A stretch of DNA of 64,000 bases from an uncultured Collinsella sp. Its GTDB lineage: Bacteria > Actinomycetota > Coriobacteriia > Coriobacteriales > Coriobacteriaceae. The stretch covers positions 1 to 64,000 of the forward strand of contig UQMK01000007.1 in assembly GCA_900542085.1 (NCBI GenBank). The letters run 5' to 3'. A model generated the notes under the pieces. That model saw nothing but the letters and a program-made list of their open reading frames with translations. It did no database searches and had not been told where the DNA came from. A program made the position numbers and the translations under genes. Positions 40,627 to 49,522 of the stretch are shown here, one piece after another. The number at the start of each line of letters is the position of its first letter. Position 1 is the stretch's first letter.

Positions 40627-42810
40627 GTGAAGGATTCCGACCTCTCCGCAACGGCTGCGCGCGACGCCGCCCGCATCGTTTGGTTTAAGCGCTATCCCGC
40701 CAAGCAGACGCTCATCGCATTTTTGCTCGCCCTGCTGGCGACTACGGCGTTTTCCATCGATCCCGCCCCGGTGTCGAGCAATGCGGTCCTGGCGATCGAC
40801 CCCAAGGCGACGGGCACGCTCTACGTGTGCTACGAGGTACTTCTCTCGTTTGCCGGCCATACCGACGCAGTGATGCTGCTCGCGCTTGCCTGCTTGCTCA
40901 CGCTGCCGTTTCGCTATGTGTTCTTTGGCCGCGGTGACGCTTGGCGCCCGTCGGTCGTGCTGCCATCGCTGTTCTTTGCCGTTTGCATGGTGTTCGGCCG
41001 TAGCTACGACCTTACCGATTCGGCAGAGATTGTGCTGGGCGACAAGGCACGCGTTATCTGCGCTTGGATTGGCGGCGCGGGCTGGATGCTTCTGGCGATT
41101 GTGGCCTTCTATCTGGCTTTTGAGTTTCTGGATTGGTTGAGCTCCCGCCGCATTCCGTTTTCTGAGACCCACTTTGGTCGCGTGTGGCGTGTTGCCCACG
41201 CCGTGCTCTCGGTCCATCCCTTTGTCGGGCCGTTTCTTGTGCTCATGATTGTCTGGGCGCCCACGCTTATCGCCTCGCTGCCCGGCCTCTTTATGGGAGA
41301 TACGGGTGCGCAGATTCGCCAGTGGTTCAACTACCCCAACGGCACGAGCGACTACCTGCGCCTGCTTAACCCCAACGTGCTACTCAACGGCCATCATCCG
41401 GTGGTGCACACAGCCATCATCGGCTCGTGCGTCCAGCTGGGGCTTTCACTGTTCAACAGCGCCAATGCGGGCCTTGCCATCTACACTTGTGCTCAATTCG
41501 TCATCACCGCCGCCTGTATGGCCTACTCCATATCGTCGCTGCGCAAGCTGGGCGTGAGCCTGCCGGTCCGCGGCGTCATCTTGTTGTTCTTTTCATTTAT
41601 TCCGATGTTCTCCAATTACGCGGCGCTGCTGACCAAAGATGTGCTGTTTGCCGACGCGTTTTTGGTGCTGTTGGTGCAGACCGTCAAGCTCGTGGCCTGC
41701 GGCCTGCCCCGTCGCGATGCCAATGCCGACCGTGCGGGCGAACAGAGGCCCGTGCTCTTTGCGCGCCATGACTGGTTGCTGCTCGCTCTGGGCGCCATGG
41801 GTTCCACGTTTCTGCGCAACGGCGGTTTGGTGTTTCCCCTGGCGGCCTGCGTGATTGCGGCGGCGTTTTGCGCTTGGGACGCGCATGTGGCCCGTCGCGT
41901 GACCAAACAGTCTGGCATCGCGCCCTTGTACGCCACGCCGCGCTTCCGCTGGGCCGGCGTGCTCGCAGTGCTCGCGCTCTGCCTTGTCTCCAACATGTAT
42001 TTCACCAAGGTATTTATGCCGGCGCACGATATCACGCCGGGCTCCAAGCGCGAGATCCTCTCGATTCCGTTTCAGCAGACGGCGCGCTTCGTCCAAAAGC
42101 ACGACGGCCTTAATTCTGGCGTTAACCCCAAGGTCAAAGACGATGGCATGATTGAGGAAGCTCCCTGCGACGGCTTGGTGACCGACGAAGAGCGTGCCGT
42201 GATCGACCGTGTGCTCAAGTACGAGAATCTGGGCCGCCGCTACAACCCGGATAAGTCGGACGCCGTCAAAAATTGCTTTAACGAGTACGCCTCGCAGGAG
42301 GACATCAAGGCCTATTTTGAGTTGTGGGCCCAGATGTTCAAAAAGGATCCCGAGTGCTATATCTCGGCGCTCATCAATAACTACTACGGCTACTTTTATC
42401 CGAGTGCCCGCGATGCGTGGGTCTACAGCACGGCGCGCAGTGCCGAGATTATGGCGAAGCCCGATAACCTTAAGTACTTTGACTTCCATCCGGTCGACAG
42501 CAAGGTCGTGCGCTGGTGCGACCATCTGATCAACCTGTACCGCGTGGCGGTGCAGCGCATCCCGTTTATCTCGCTCACCATGAGCTCGGCCACCTACGTG
42601 TGGATCATGATTTCCGTAGTGGTCTACCTGTTGCGCCGCCATTCGTGGCGCGCGCTGGCCATCTGGATACCGCTGCTGGGTGTGCTCGCCGTGTGCCTGA
42701 TCGGTCCATGTAACGGCTCGACCTACATGCGCTACCTGTACCCAGTCATTGCATGCATGCCCTTCGCCATCGGTGCCACGATCACCCGCAGCGACCTCCT
42801 CTGGGCCTAA
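40627..42810 (+). CDS. Large polytopic membrane protein (DUF6020-like)
   Basis: The 727-residue protein has about twelve hydrophobic segments. The stretches LPGLFMGDTGAQIRQWFNYPNG and LLNGHHPVVHTAIIG suggest a DUF6020-type or glycosyltransferase-C-like membrane enzyme with an acidic extracytoplasmic motif. A soluble loop of about 160 residues (about 470-640) precedes the last helices. The start is GTG at 40627 with GAAAGG upstream. The role is unknown; cell-surface glycan modification is one possibility by fold analogy only. Confidence 0.7.
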   Translation: MKDSDLSATAARDAARIVWFKRYPAKQTLIAFLLALLATTAFSIDPAPVSSNAVLAIDPKATGTLYVCYEVLLSFAGHTDAVMLLALACLLTLPFRYVFFGRGDAWRPSVVLPSLFFAVCMVFGRSYDLTDSAEIVLGDKARVICAWIGGAGWMLLAIVAFYLAFEFLDWLSSRRIPFSETHFGRVWRVAHAVLSVHPFVGPFLVLMIVWAPTLIASLPGLFMGDTGAQIRQWFNYPNGTSDYLRLLNPNVLLNGHHPVVHTAIIGSCVQLGLSLFNSANAGLAIYTCAQFVITAACMAYSISSLRKLGVSLPVRGVILLFFSFIPMFSNYAALLTKDVLFADAFLVLLVQTVKLVACGLPRRDANADRAGEQRPVLFARHDWLLLALGAMGSTFLRNGGLVFPLAACVIAAAFCAWDAHVARRVTKQSGIAPLYATPRFRWAGVLAVLALCLVSNMYFTKVFMPAHDITPGSKREILSIPFQQTARFVQKHDGLNSGVNPKVKDDGMIEEAPCDGLVTDEERAVIDRVLKYENLGRRYNPDKSDAVKNCFNEYASQEDIKAYFELWAQMFKKDPECYISALINNYYGYFYPSARDAWVYSTARSAEIMAKPDNLKYFDFHPVDSKVVRWCDHLINLYRVAVQRIPFISLTMSSATYVWIMISVVVYLLRRHSWRALAIWIPLLGVLAVCLIGPCNGSTYMRYLYPVIACMPFAIGATITRSDLLWA

Positions 42811-42981
42811 CCAAAGATTGGCACATTGGGGTCAGGCTGCTTTGCGCCAAGGGCTTGCATCATCACGACGCCTTCATTTTGGGGTTTATCTTGCAGGCCG
42901 GTAGGTATATCATAACGACGTTTGTTTATATTGCCCGAGCATCCACGCTGGGCTTTAGGTCGAAACCGATAGGAGACACGT

Positions 42982-43788
42982 ATGTCCGGACACTCTAAGT
43001 GGGCCACAACCAAGCATCGTAAGGGCGCGCAGGACGCCAAGCGTTCCGCCCTCTTCTCCAAGCTCAGCCGCAACATCACCGTTGCTGCCCGTCTCGGCGG
43101 CGACCCGCTGCCCGAGAACAACGCCAGCCTCGCCGCTGCCGTTGCCAAGGCCAAGGCTCAGTCCATGCCTAAGGACAAGATCAAGTCCGCTATCGATAAA
43201 GCCTTTGGTTCGGGTGCCGATGCCGCCGTCTACGAGAACATCGTGTACGAGGGCTACGGTCCCGCCGGTGTCGCCGTCTACGTCGACTGCCTGACCGACA
43301 ACCGCAACCGTACTGCTGCCGATGTCCGTTCCGCCTTCTCCCACGCTGGTGGCAACCTGGGCACCTCCGGTTCCGTCGCCTTCCAGTTTGAGCGCAAGGG
43401 CCAGATCGTCGTTGCCAAGGAGGTCCTGGACGAGAACGCCAAGAAGGAAACCATGATCGCCAACGGTGCTGCCGGTGACGAGGATGAGTTCATGATGGCG
43501 ATCGCCGAGGCCGGTGGCGAGGACTACGAGGACGCCGGCGAGGAGTGGATCGTCTGGACCGCTGCCAACGACGTCATGGCTGTTTCCAAGGCACTCGAGG
43601 AGCAGGGCATCCAGGTCAAGGGCTCCGAGACCACCATGGTCCCGACCACCCCGACCGAGGTTTCCGGCGCCGACGCCAAGAAGGTCCAGCGCCTCATCGA
43701 CCGTCTTGAGGAGCTCGACGACGTCCAGGACGTCTACAGCACCATGGACATGACCGACGAGGTCATCGCTGCCCTCGAGGAGGAGTAG
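42982..43788 (+). CDS. YebC/PmpR family regulator (TACO1-like)
   Basis: The 268-residue protein begins with the family signature SGHSKWATTKHRKGAQDAKRS. It continues with ITVAARLGGDPLPENNASLAAAVAKAKAQSMPKDKI and EGYGPAGVAVYVDCLTDNRNRT. Members act as transcription factors or ribosome-associated translation aids for proline runs. It is slightly longer than usual (about 245) owing to extra residues around 150-185. It is monocistronic, with an ATAGGAGA site and a terminator downstream. Confidence 0.95.
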   Translation: MSGHSKWATTKHRKGAQDAKRSALFSKLSRNITVAARLGGDPLPENNASLAAAVAKAKAQSMPKDKIKSAIDKAFGSGADAAVYENIVYEGYGPAGVAVYVDCLTDNRNRTAADVRSAFSHAGGNLGTSGSVAFQFERKGQIVVAKEVLDENAKKETMIANGAAGDEDEFMMAIAEAGGEDYEDAGEEWIVWTAANDVMAVSKALEEQGIQVKGSETTMVPTTPTEVSGADAKKVQRLIDRLEELDDVQDVYSTMDMTDEVIAALEEE

Positions 43789-43857
43789 CGCCCGCACGGA
43801 TTGAGCCGTGCATATCTGGGCATAATGAAGCGAGCATGCAAGCCTCGTGGAATAGAT

Positions 43858-43899
43858 GAGCCGGATCCGCGTGCATGAGGCACCGGACCCGGCTCTTTT
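43858..43899 (+). terminator. Terminator after the YebC-family gene
   Basis: GAGCCGGATCCG and CGGACCCGGCTC form a 12-bp stem with one mismatch, followed by TTTTA. Confidence 0.88.
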
Positions 43900-43954
43900 A
43901 TAATGATGCGAATCGTTTTGCATTCTGTGGATCAAGATTTGAAGGGAGCGCCGC

Positions 43955-44500
43955 ATGCGCGTGCTCAAACGAGCCCTGGCGATCGTGTATCTTGCCGCCG
44001 CCGTCGTGGCGCTGGGCACGTTAGTCTGCCAGTTTTGGGGACCATATACCTATCGCTTTATGCTGCTGATGCGCGATCCGCTGCCTCGTATCGTTGTTAC
44101 GGCGTGCGGCGGTGTCGTGGCGCTCGGCGTGCTTGTGGGTTTCTTCCGCTTGGTGTTTGCTCGTCGCGAGCCGTCCTGCGTGCATCCGGCGGGGGAGCGC
44201 AATATCGAGGTCACGCTCGCAGCCCTCTCCTCGTGTGCTCGCACCGCGGCGGAGCGCGACGACCGAGTGATGATCGAGCATGTCGAGGCACGCGTGCAGG
44301 GCTCCGATGAATCGCGCGTCCGTTTTAAGGTTGACGCCATCGCGCTCGACGACCGGGACGTGGCCTCCCTTGCAGCCGCGATGCAGCAACGTATCGAGGA
44401 GGCCTGCGACACCATGCTCGGTACGCCGGGCACGACCGCACGCGTTCGTTTTTTGCCGTCCAAGACTACCGTCCAGACCGTGGAGGTTTCCGGTGAGTGA
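43955..44500 (+). CDS. amaP: AmaP-like membrane anchor
   Basis: The 181-residue protein has two N-terminal membrane helices (about 8-28 and 45-65). A soluble alpha/beta tail follows (EVTLAALSSCARTAAERDD...SKTTVQTVEVSGE), as in AmaP, the membrane anchor for Asp23. It is the first gene of a three-gene set with a DUF2273 protein and Asp23 and overlaps the next gene by eight bases. In Staphylococcus this set forms a cell-envelope stress complex. Confidence 0.8.
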   Translation: MRVLKRALAIVYLAAAVVALGTLVCQFWGPYTYRFMLLMRDPLPRIVVTACGGVVALGVLVGFFRLVFARREPSCVHPAGERNIEVTLAALSSCARTAAERDDRVMIEHVEARVQGSDESRVRFKVDAIALDDRDVASLAAAMQQRIEEACDTMLGTPGTTARVRFLPSKTTVQTVEVSGE

Positions 44501-44870
44501 TACCAATCAAGACAAGACCGTCCGCACTCCGCGCCTGACCATCGATCAGAGCGCTGCGCCGGCAGGCGAGGTCGTCGATCCCAAGGTAGAGGGCGCCGAG
44601 TCGCATGACGCGGTCGCCGATGATTTTGATGAGGCCATGGGTCTCATCAAGGGTACGGGGGCAGCCATCTGGAGCTATGCCGTCCGTCATCCCAACACCA
44701 CGCTTGGGGCCGTCGCTGGTTTTGTGCTCGCCGTGCTGGTGCTCACGCTCGGCCTGTGGGATACGCTCGTCATCGCTTTCTTTGTGCTGATCGGCGCCGT
44801 GATTGGCCAGATCCGCGACGGCGAGAACGGGATCGTCAACTTCTTCGGCCGTCTGTTTAGCGGTCGCTAG
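44493..44870 (+). CDS. DUF2273 membrane protein
   Basis: This 125-residue protein has a hydrophilic N-terminal half and two adjacent helices (TTLGAVAGFVLAVLVLTLGLWDTLVIAFFVLIGAVIGQIRDG), matching DUF2273. The GTG start at 44493 overlaps amaP and has GTGGAGG upstream. DUF2273 proteins are regular partners of AmaP and Asp23. Confidence 0.85.
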   Translation: MSDTNQDKTVRTPRLTIDQSAAPAGEVVDPKVEGAESHDAVADDFDEAMGLIKGTGAAIWSYAVRHPNTTLGAVAGFVLAVLVLTLGLWDTLVIAFFVLIGAVIGQIRDGENGIVNFFGRLFSGR

Positions 44871-44914
44871 CATGTATTCGACCGCCGCGTGTGCGGTGGG
44901 CATAAGGAGGAACC

Positions 44915-45436
44915 ATGGCTTTTAACACGAAGGTCGATGTGGCCGATACCGAGCTCGAGGCGGACGAGACCGTCGTCGCCGAGGCCGAGGACGTAACGCT
45001 CGAGGACGAGGCGCTCGTCGAGGCCGAACCCGCCGACGATGCGGACGAGGATGATGAGGAAGCGGACGAGTCCGAGGATTCGCTGACCTATTCCAACGGT
45101 GTGATCGAGAAGATCGTCGCCATGGCCACCCGCGAGGTACCGCACGTCCTGGGCATGAAGGGCAACCTCATGCACTTTGTGCAGGAGCAGTTTGGTGCCG
45201 AGAATCTGACCAAGGGCGTGACGGTCGAGGTCACCGATGACAACCGTGTGGTCGTCAACATTTCCGTCATTATCGAGTACGGCGCCTACGCGCCCGCGAT
45301 TTTCGACGACGTTAAGGCGCGCGTGACCGAGCGTCTGGCTGCGATGACCGGCCTTGAGGTGGCAGGCGTCAACCTGCGCATCGAGGATGTCATCACCCCC
45401 GAGGAGTACGAGCACCGCACCAACCAGCACGAGTAA
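44915..45436 (+). CDS. Asp23/Gls24 family envelope stress protein
   Basis: The Asp23 domain of this 173-residue protein begins near residue 60 (LTYSNGVIEKIVAMATREVPHVLGMKG) and ends at ITPEEYEHR. An unusually acidic N-terminal extension of about 55 residues, mostly Asp, Glu, Ala and Val, precedes it. It is expected at the membrane through AmaP. A TAAGGAGG site precedes it. The stop codon overlaps the start of a family A repeat. Confidence 0.92.
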   Translation: MAFNTKVDVADTELEADETVVAEAEDVTLEDEALVEAEPADDADEDDEEADESEDSLTYSNGVIEKIVAMATREVPHVLGMKGNLMHFVQEQFGAENLTKGVTVEVTDDNRVVVNISVIIEYGAYAPAIFDDVKARVTERLAAMTGLEVAGVNLRIEDVITPEEYEHRTNQHE

Positions 45437-45485
45437 CCTACCAAAAAGGGATGTTTATTTTGGCAGGTTTTATCTGCGAAAACGT
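45435..45485. repeat. REP-like repeat, family A (copy 4, core-deleted)
   Basis: The copy starts inside the asp23 stop codon (TAACC). It lacks most of the central ACAGG core, reading AAAAAGGGATGTTTATTTTGG, but keeps both arms and the TTTTATCTG tail. Confidence 0.75.
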
Positions 45486-45487
45486 CA

Positions 45488-45529
45488 AACGGCCGGTCGC
45501 ACGGATGTATGTGCGGCCGGCCGTTATTT
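45488..45529 (+). terminator. Terminator of the Asp23 operon
   Basis: AACGGCCGG and CCGGCCGTT with inner CGCAC/GTGCG form a long stem followed by ATTTG. It lies just beyond the repeat. Confidence 0.8.
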
Positions 45530-45641
45530 GTATGCCCCCGATGTAGGCATACCGCTCGTCTAACTAGGGGTTGCAATCGTCGCGTTCCGCGTTACCCTAA
45601 TGGGCGCATTGTTTCCAAATTGTTAACGAGGGGTTGCCGTA

Positions 45642-46664
45642 ATGGCTGACGAGCACGAAACAGAAAGCCAGGCATGGGCGATTGAGGCTGCCGCGGCAGA
45701 GGCGGCATCGCGAGCTGCCGAGGAGGTACATCGTCCTCCCGTGGTGCCGATGGAGCGCGTGGTTGATCGCACCGATATCGAGCGCGGCGAGCGTGCCGGC
45801 CAAAAGCGTAGCCAGGAGCCAGGCTTCCCGCGCTTTTTCGCCGAGCTCAATCTGGGCCTGATTCTTACGGCTTTTGCCATCGTTGCGTTTAAAACCCCTA
45901 ATCACTTTGCTTTTGGCGGCACCTCGGGCGTGTCGGTTATTCTGTCCACGCTGTTCCCGACCCTGCCCGTCGGCGTCTTTATGTGGATTATCAACGCGGT
46001 TCTCGTCGTCTTGGGCTTTATCTTTTTGGAGCGCAAGGCAATTCTGTGGAGCGTCTTCGCCTCGTTTGCGCTGTCCGCTTATGTTTCTCTTTTTGAGCTC
46101 TTTATCCCGTCCGATGTCTCGATGACAGGCGATATGTGGCTCGACCTGTGCTTTGCTGTCATCTTGCCGGCGCTCGGCAGTGCCATCGTCTTTGACATCG
46201 GCGCCTCGACGGGTGGCACGGACATTCTTGCCATGATCCTCAAGCGCCGCACGACGCTCGAGATTGGCCGCGCGCTGTTGCTGGTCGATATCGGCATCGT
46301 GACCATCGCGGCCTTCTTGTACGGTCCGCGCGTCGGTCTGTACTGCGTGCTCGGCCTGTTTGCCAAGACGCTTGTGGTCGACAAGGCCATCGAGAGCATT
46401 CATCTTCGTAAGGTCTGCACGATCATTTGTTCCGAGCCCCTTAAGGTCGAGGAGTTTATCGTCAAACATCTCAACCGTACGGCGACTATCAGCCGCGGCT
46501 ATGGTGCCTTTTCGGGCAAGTGCGTGACGGTGATCATGAGCGTGCTGAGCCGTCGCGAGGCCGTGCAGCTGCGTCGCTATGCGCGCGAGGTCGATCCGGG
46601 TGCCTTTATCACGATTGTCGACAGCTCCGAGATCGTCGGCAAGGGTTTCCGCGGAACGAACTAA
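45642..46664 (+). CDS. YitT family membrane protein
   Basis: This 340-residue protein has an N-terminal hydrophilic stretch of about 65 residues, then five or six helices of the DUF161 type (TPNHFAFGGTSGVSVILS; GASTGGTDILAMILKR). It ends in a cytosolic DUF2179 domain (TICSEPLKVEEFIVKHLNRTATISRG...SRREAVQLRRYAREVDPGAFITIVDSSEI). The transported compound is unknown. It has no operon partner; the upstream terminator at 45488 isolates it. Confidence 0.93.
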   Translation: MADEHETESQAWAIEAAAAEAASRAAEEVHRPPVVPMERVVDRTDIERGERAGQKRSQEPGFPRFFAELNLGLILTAFAIVAFKTPNHFAFGGTSGVSVILSTLFPTLPVGVFMWIINAVLVVLGFIFLERKAILWSVFASFALSAYVSLFELFIPSDVSMTGDMWLDLCFAVILPALGSAIVFDIGASTGGTDILAMILKRRTTLEIGRALLLVDIGIVTIAAFLYGPRVGLYCVLGLFAKTLVVDKAIESIHLRKVCTIICSEPLKVEEFIVKHLNRTATISRGYGAFSGKCVTVIMSVLSRREAVQLRRYAREVDPGAFITIVDSSEIVGKGFRGTN

Positions 46665-46814
46665 CGCGGACGCACTCATCAGGCAATCGAAAAGCGCCTC
46701 GCGCGTTGCAAATACGCCATCTAGGAGTATTTGTCCCCACATTGGGCGATAATGATGCTAATGACATCGTTTGCGATCCAGGTGATTTGCTCAAGATACG
46801 AAGGGATGATTTCG

Positions 46815-48122
46815 ATGTTCTGTTCGCAGTGTGGCGCTCCTATGGGCGATAACGACAAGTTCTGCGGTGTGTGCGGTGCTCCTAATGCTGGTGCTGCAGC
46901 TTCCACCCCTCAGGGTCAGCCTCAGCAATTTGTCCCTCAGCCTCCCATGAACGCGTCCAAGGGCTGTGTGGCTCAGGCGTTTGAGGATATGACCAAGACT
47001 CCGGGCGTGCTGCAGCGCGTGTGCCAGATCGCTTTTTTGCCGGCGCTTATCTGTGTCGTGTCGGTACTCGTTCTGTTCATCCCCGTTATCGGCGGTATTG
47101 CAGCTGCCATCGGCTTTTTGGCTGCCTACGTGGCGAGCGTGTGCGGTTCGGGCTTTGGCATCGAGTGGGGTCGCGATCTGTCGCTTAAGATCGATGACGG
47201 CATGGATCGTCCGCTGATGCGTTCCACGTCGTTTGGTCTCGGAGTCTTTTCGAGCGTTATTTCGGTCGTGCTCGAGGTTATCGCTGCCATTCCCGTTATC
47301 GGTGTAGTGCTTTCGCTGGTGGAGGGCGTGGCGCTTGGTGCCGCAGGCTCGTACTCCTACTATGGCTCCTATGCGCTCGAGGCTGCGCTGTTCGGTTCGC
47401 TCGGCCTGCTTGTCCTGGCTATGATTGCCACGGCGGTCTTGGGGGTCTTCTTTAAGATGTTCGCCGACATTGCCGTGATGCACTTTGCGGTGACCGGGCG
47501 CGTTGAGAGCGCGTTTTCGCTCGACAAGGTCTGGGCGGCGTTTAAGCACAACAAGACCAAGCTGTTCTGCGCTTCGTTCCTTCCCGAGTTTTTGACGGGC
47601 CTGGTTTCCAACGCCATTACGTGGATCTTGACAGCTGTCTTTGGTGCCATCGCCGGAATTGGCGCGTACGGCTATTACTATCGCCCCACGGGTATCGAGG
47701 CGATTGTTACCGCCGGTGGTGTCACGCTCGTATTGTTCCTGGTGCTGATTGCATTCGTCACGGTGTTCCTTACGGTCTTTGGCAAGATGCTCAAGCACCG
47801 TGCCGTTGGCTATTGGGCTGCACGTTATGCAAGCGAATGGGCCGATGAGGACAAGGACGACGTTTTGACTTTTGTGCTCCCGGGTGAGAAGAAGCCTGCT
47901 CCTGCGGGATTCAATCCCACGGCAGCCACTGGTGCTGCGCCTGCCCCGGCACCCGCGCCTGCACCTGCCCCGGCACCCGCGCCTGCCCCTGCCCCGGCAC
48001 CTGCTCCTGTCCCCGCACCGGCGTCCGAGGCGACGCCTGCGGAGCCCGATTGGGATGCCGTTGCCACGCCGGCGGATGAGCCGGGCGATAATCCTGCTGC
48101 CGAAAACAATCAAACCGAATAG
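46815..48122 (+). CDS. Zinc-ribbon DUF4013-like membrane protein
   Basis: The 435-residue protein opens with a zinc ribbon (FCSQCGAPMGDNDKFCGVCG). A Pro/Gln linker and a membrane part with six or so helices resembling DUF4013 follow (from about 50 to 350). It ends in a long Pro-Ala repeat and an acidic tail. The second ATG at 46815 is preferred for spacing to GAAGGG. The Pro-Ala segment (about 47937-48030) is nearly perfect 6-bp-based repeat DNA that could vary in length. The function is unknown. Confidence 0.78.
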   Translation: MFCSQCGAPMGDNDKFCGVCGAPNAGAAASTPQGQPQQFVPQPPMNASKGCVAQAFEDMTKTPGVLQRVCQIAFLPALICVVSVLVLFIPVIGGIAAAIGFLAAYVASVCGSGFGIEWGRDLSLKIDDGMDRPLMRSTSFGLGVFSSVISVVLEVIAAIPVIGVVLSLVEGVALGAAGSYSYYGSYALEAALFGSLGLLVLAMIATAVLGVFFKMFADIAVMHFAVTGRVESAFSLDKVWAAFKHNKTKLFCASFLPEFLTGLVSNAITWILTAVFGAIAGIGAYGYYYRPTGIEAIVTAGGVTLVLFLVLIAFVTVFLTVFGKMLKHRAVGYWAARYASEWADEDKDDVLTFVLPGEKKPAPAGFNPTAATGAAPAPAPAPAPAPAPAPAPAPAPAPVPAPASEATPAEPDWDAVATPADEPGDNPAAENNQTE

Positions 48123-48130
48123 CCGGTCGA

Positions 48131-48165
48131 GGCGCCCTGGGCAACTGAGCCCGGGGTGCCTTTTT
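48131..48165 (+). terminator. Terminator after the DUF4013-like gene
   Basis: GGCGCCCTGGGC and GCCCGGGGTGCC pair with two mismatches, followed by TTTTT. Confidence 0.88.
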
Positions 48166-48317
48166 CTACTGCGAAAGCAAGAAAATGCCTGGGAAAACGG
48201 TTGCAGCAAAATTTCTCGGAAATTGGTCAATGTTGCGCAACAACGTCGCGGCTATTGTTGAGAACGTAGACGTGTAAGGTTTGAAGGCGTGCGACGCCTT
48301 AGGAAAAGGAGAGACTC

Positions 48318-48926
48318 ATGTTCTGTCCCACTTGTGGTTCTCCCATTTCGGATGATGCCAAATTCTGCCCTGTTTGCGGATCCGCCGTTGGTGCCGCTTC
48401 TGCCGCTCCGGCCCCGCAGCCCCAGCCCGCTCCGGCCCAGGCTATTCAGCCCGTGCCCCAGCCTCAGCAGCAGTACACCGGTCAATACGCCCAACAGTCC
48501 GCATCCGCTCCGATGGGCTATGGCCCCATTAAGGCTGACCGCAGCCTGATCGGCTGGCTGCTGCTCTCTCTTGTGACCTGCGGTATCTATTCGTTCTACT
48601 TCCTGTATTGCTTGGCACGCGACGTCAACACGTTGTGTCAGGATGACGGCGATTACACGCCGGGTCTGGCGGAATTCATCCTTCTATCGTTTGTGACCTG
48701 CGGCTTCTACGCGTACTACTGGTATTACAAGATTGGCAACCGCCTGCAGGCCAACGCTCCTCGCTACGGCCTGGTGTTCCAGGAAAACGGCACCACCGTT
48801 CTTCTGTGGCAGATCTTCGGCGCGCTCCTGTGCGGCCTTGGTCCCATCTTCGCTATGAACATCATCATCAATAATACCAATGCCATGGCAACGGCTTACA
48901 ACACTCGCCTTGGCGCTCGTGCCTAA
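48318..48926 (+). CDS. Zinc-ribbon DUF4234 membrane protein
   Basis: The 202-residue protein has the same N-terminal zinc ribbon as its neighbour (FCPTCGSPISDDAKFCPVCG), a Pro/Gln linker (about 25-70) and a DUF4234 domain (LIGWLLLSLVTCGIYSFYFLYCLARDVNTLC, repeated as LLSFVTCGFYAYYWYYKIGN). It has about three helices. The start has an AAAGGAGAG site. A GTTGCGCAAC palindrome lies at 48233, about 85 bases upstream. The function is unknown. Confidence 0.86.
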   Translation: MFCPTCGSPISDDAKFCPVCGSAVGAASAAPAPQPQPAPAQAIQPVPQPQQQYTGQYAQQSASAPMGYGPIKADRSLIGWLLLSLVTCGIYSFYFLYCLARDVNTLCQDDGDYTPGLAEFILLSFVTCGFYAYYWYYKIGNRLQANAPRYGLVFQENGTTVLLWQIFGALLCGLGPIFAMNIIINNTNAMATAYNTRLGARA

Positions 48927-48939
48927 CAATAAGGGCGGC

Positions 48940-49416
48940 GTGAACAGCTCCCAGGGACATAGGGGCACGGCAGAGCTCCTTCGCCGCGCCCTTTTTTGCA
49001 CCGGCGCGCTCTTTGTCGCCTGGCTCGCGCTCTACCTGCTCGATATCGGCTGCATTTTTCGAATGATGACGGGCGCTCCTTGTCCGGGATGCGGCATGAC
49101 GAGGGCGTGGCTGGCGGCGCTGCGTCTCGATTTTGCGGCGGCCTTTGCCTACCATCCGCTGTTTTGGGTGGTGCCGATTGCGTTTGTGCTCGCGTTCGTG
49201 CGCGAGGAGGTGGCATCGAGCAAGCTAAAGCGTGGTGTCGACATTGCAGTCACCGTGTTGTGCATGCTGGTCATCGCCGTATGGATCGTGCGCCTCATCA
49301 ATCCGGTAGATGCCGGCCTACTCTTTGGCGGCCATGCGCCCGCCGGAGTCCCCGACGACATCATCCACCTCGAACCCCCACGCTGGCTCACCATCCTTCG
49401 CTCTTTCCTGTCGTGA
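48940..49416 (+). CDS. DUF2752 membrane protein
   Basis: This 158-residue protein carries the DUF2752 signature GAPCPGCGMTRAWLAALRLDFAAAFAYHPLFW and three helices. The GTG at 48940 with AAGG upstream is chosen; a GTG at 48919 overlapping the previous stop codon is the alternative and would couple the genes. DUF2752 has no known function, but the CPGCGMTR motif might bind a metal or cluster. Confidence 0.82.
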   Translation: MNSSQGHRGTAELLRRALFCTGALFVAWLALYLLDIGCIFRMMTGAPCPGCGMTRAWLAALRLDFAAAFAYHPLFWVVPIAFVLAFVREEVASSKLKRGVDIAVTVLCMLVIAVWIVRLINPVDAGLLFGGHAPAGVPDDIIHLEPPRWLTILRSFLS

Positions 49417-49450
49417 CGGAGGACGCGCTAGAAAAGCGGTCGACACATAA

Positions 49451-49485
49451 GCGGGGGCGAACGTTGAGATAACGTTCGCCCCCGC
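49451..49485. terminator. Bidirectional terminator
   Basis: A perfect 15-bp stem (GCGGGGGCGAACGTT and its complement) with a GAGAT loop, followed by TTTGC, lies between the convergent DUF2752 and M20 genes. Confidence 0.88.
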
Positions 49486-49522
49486 TTTGCTCTAGCCAGG
49501 TTGTTATGGGTGGGCGTGATGG

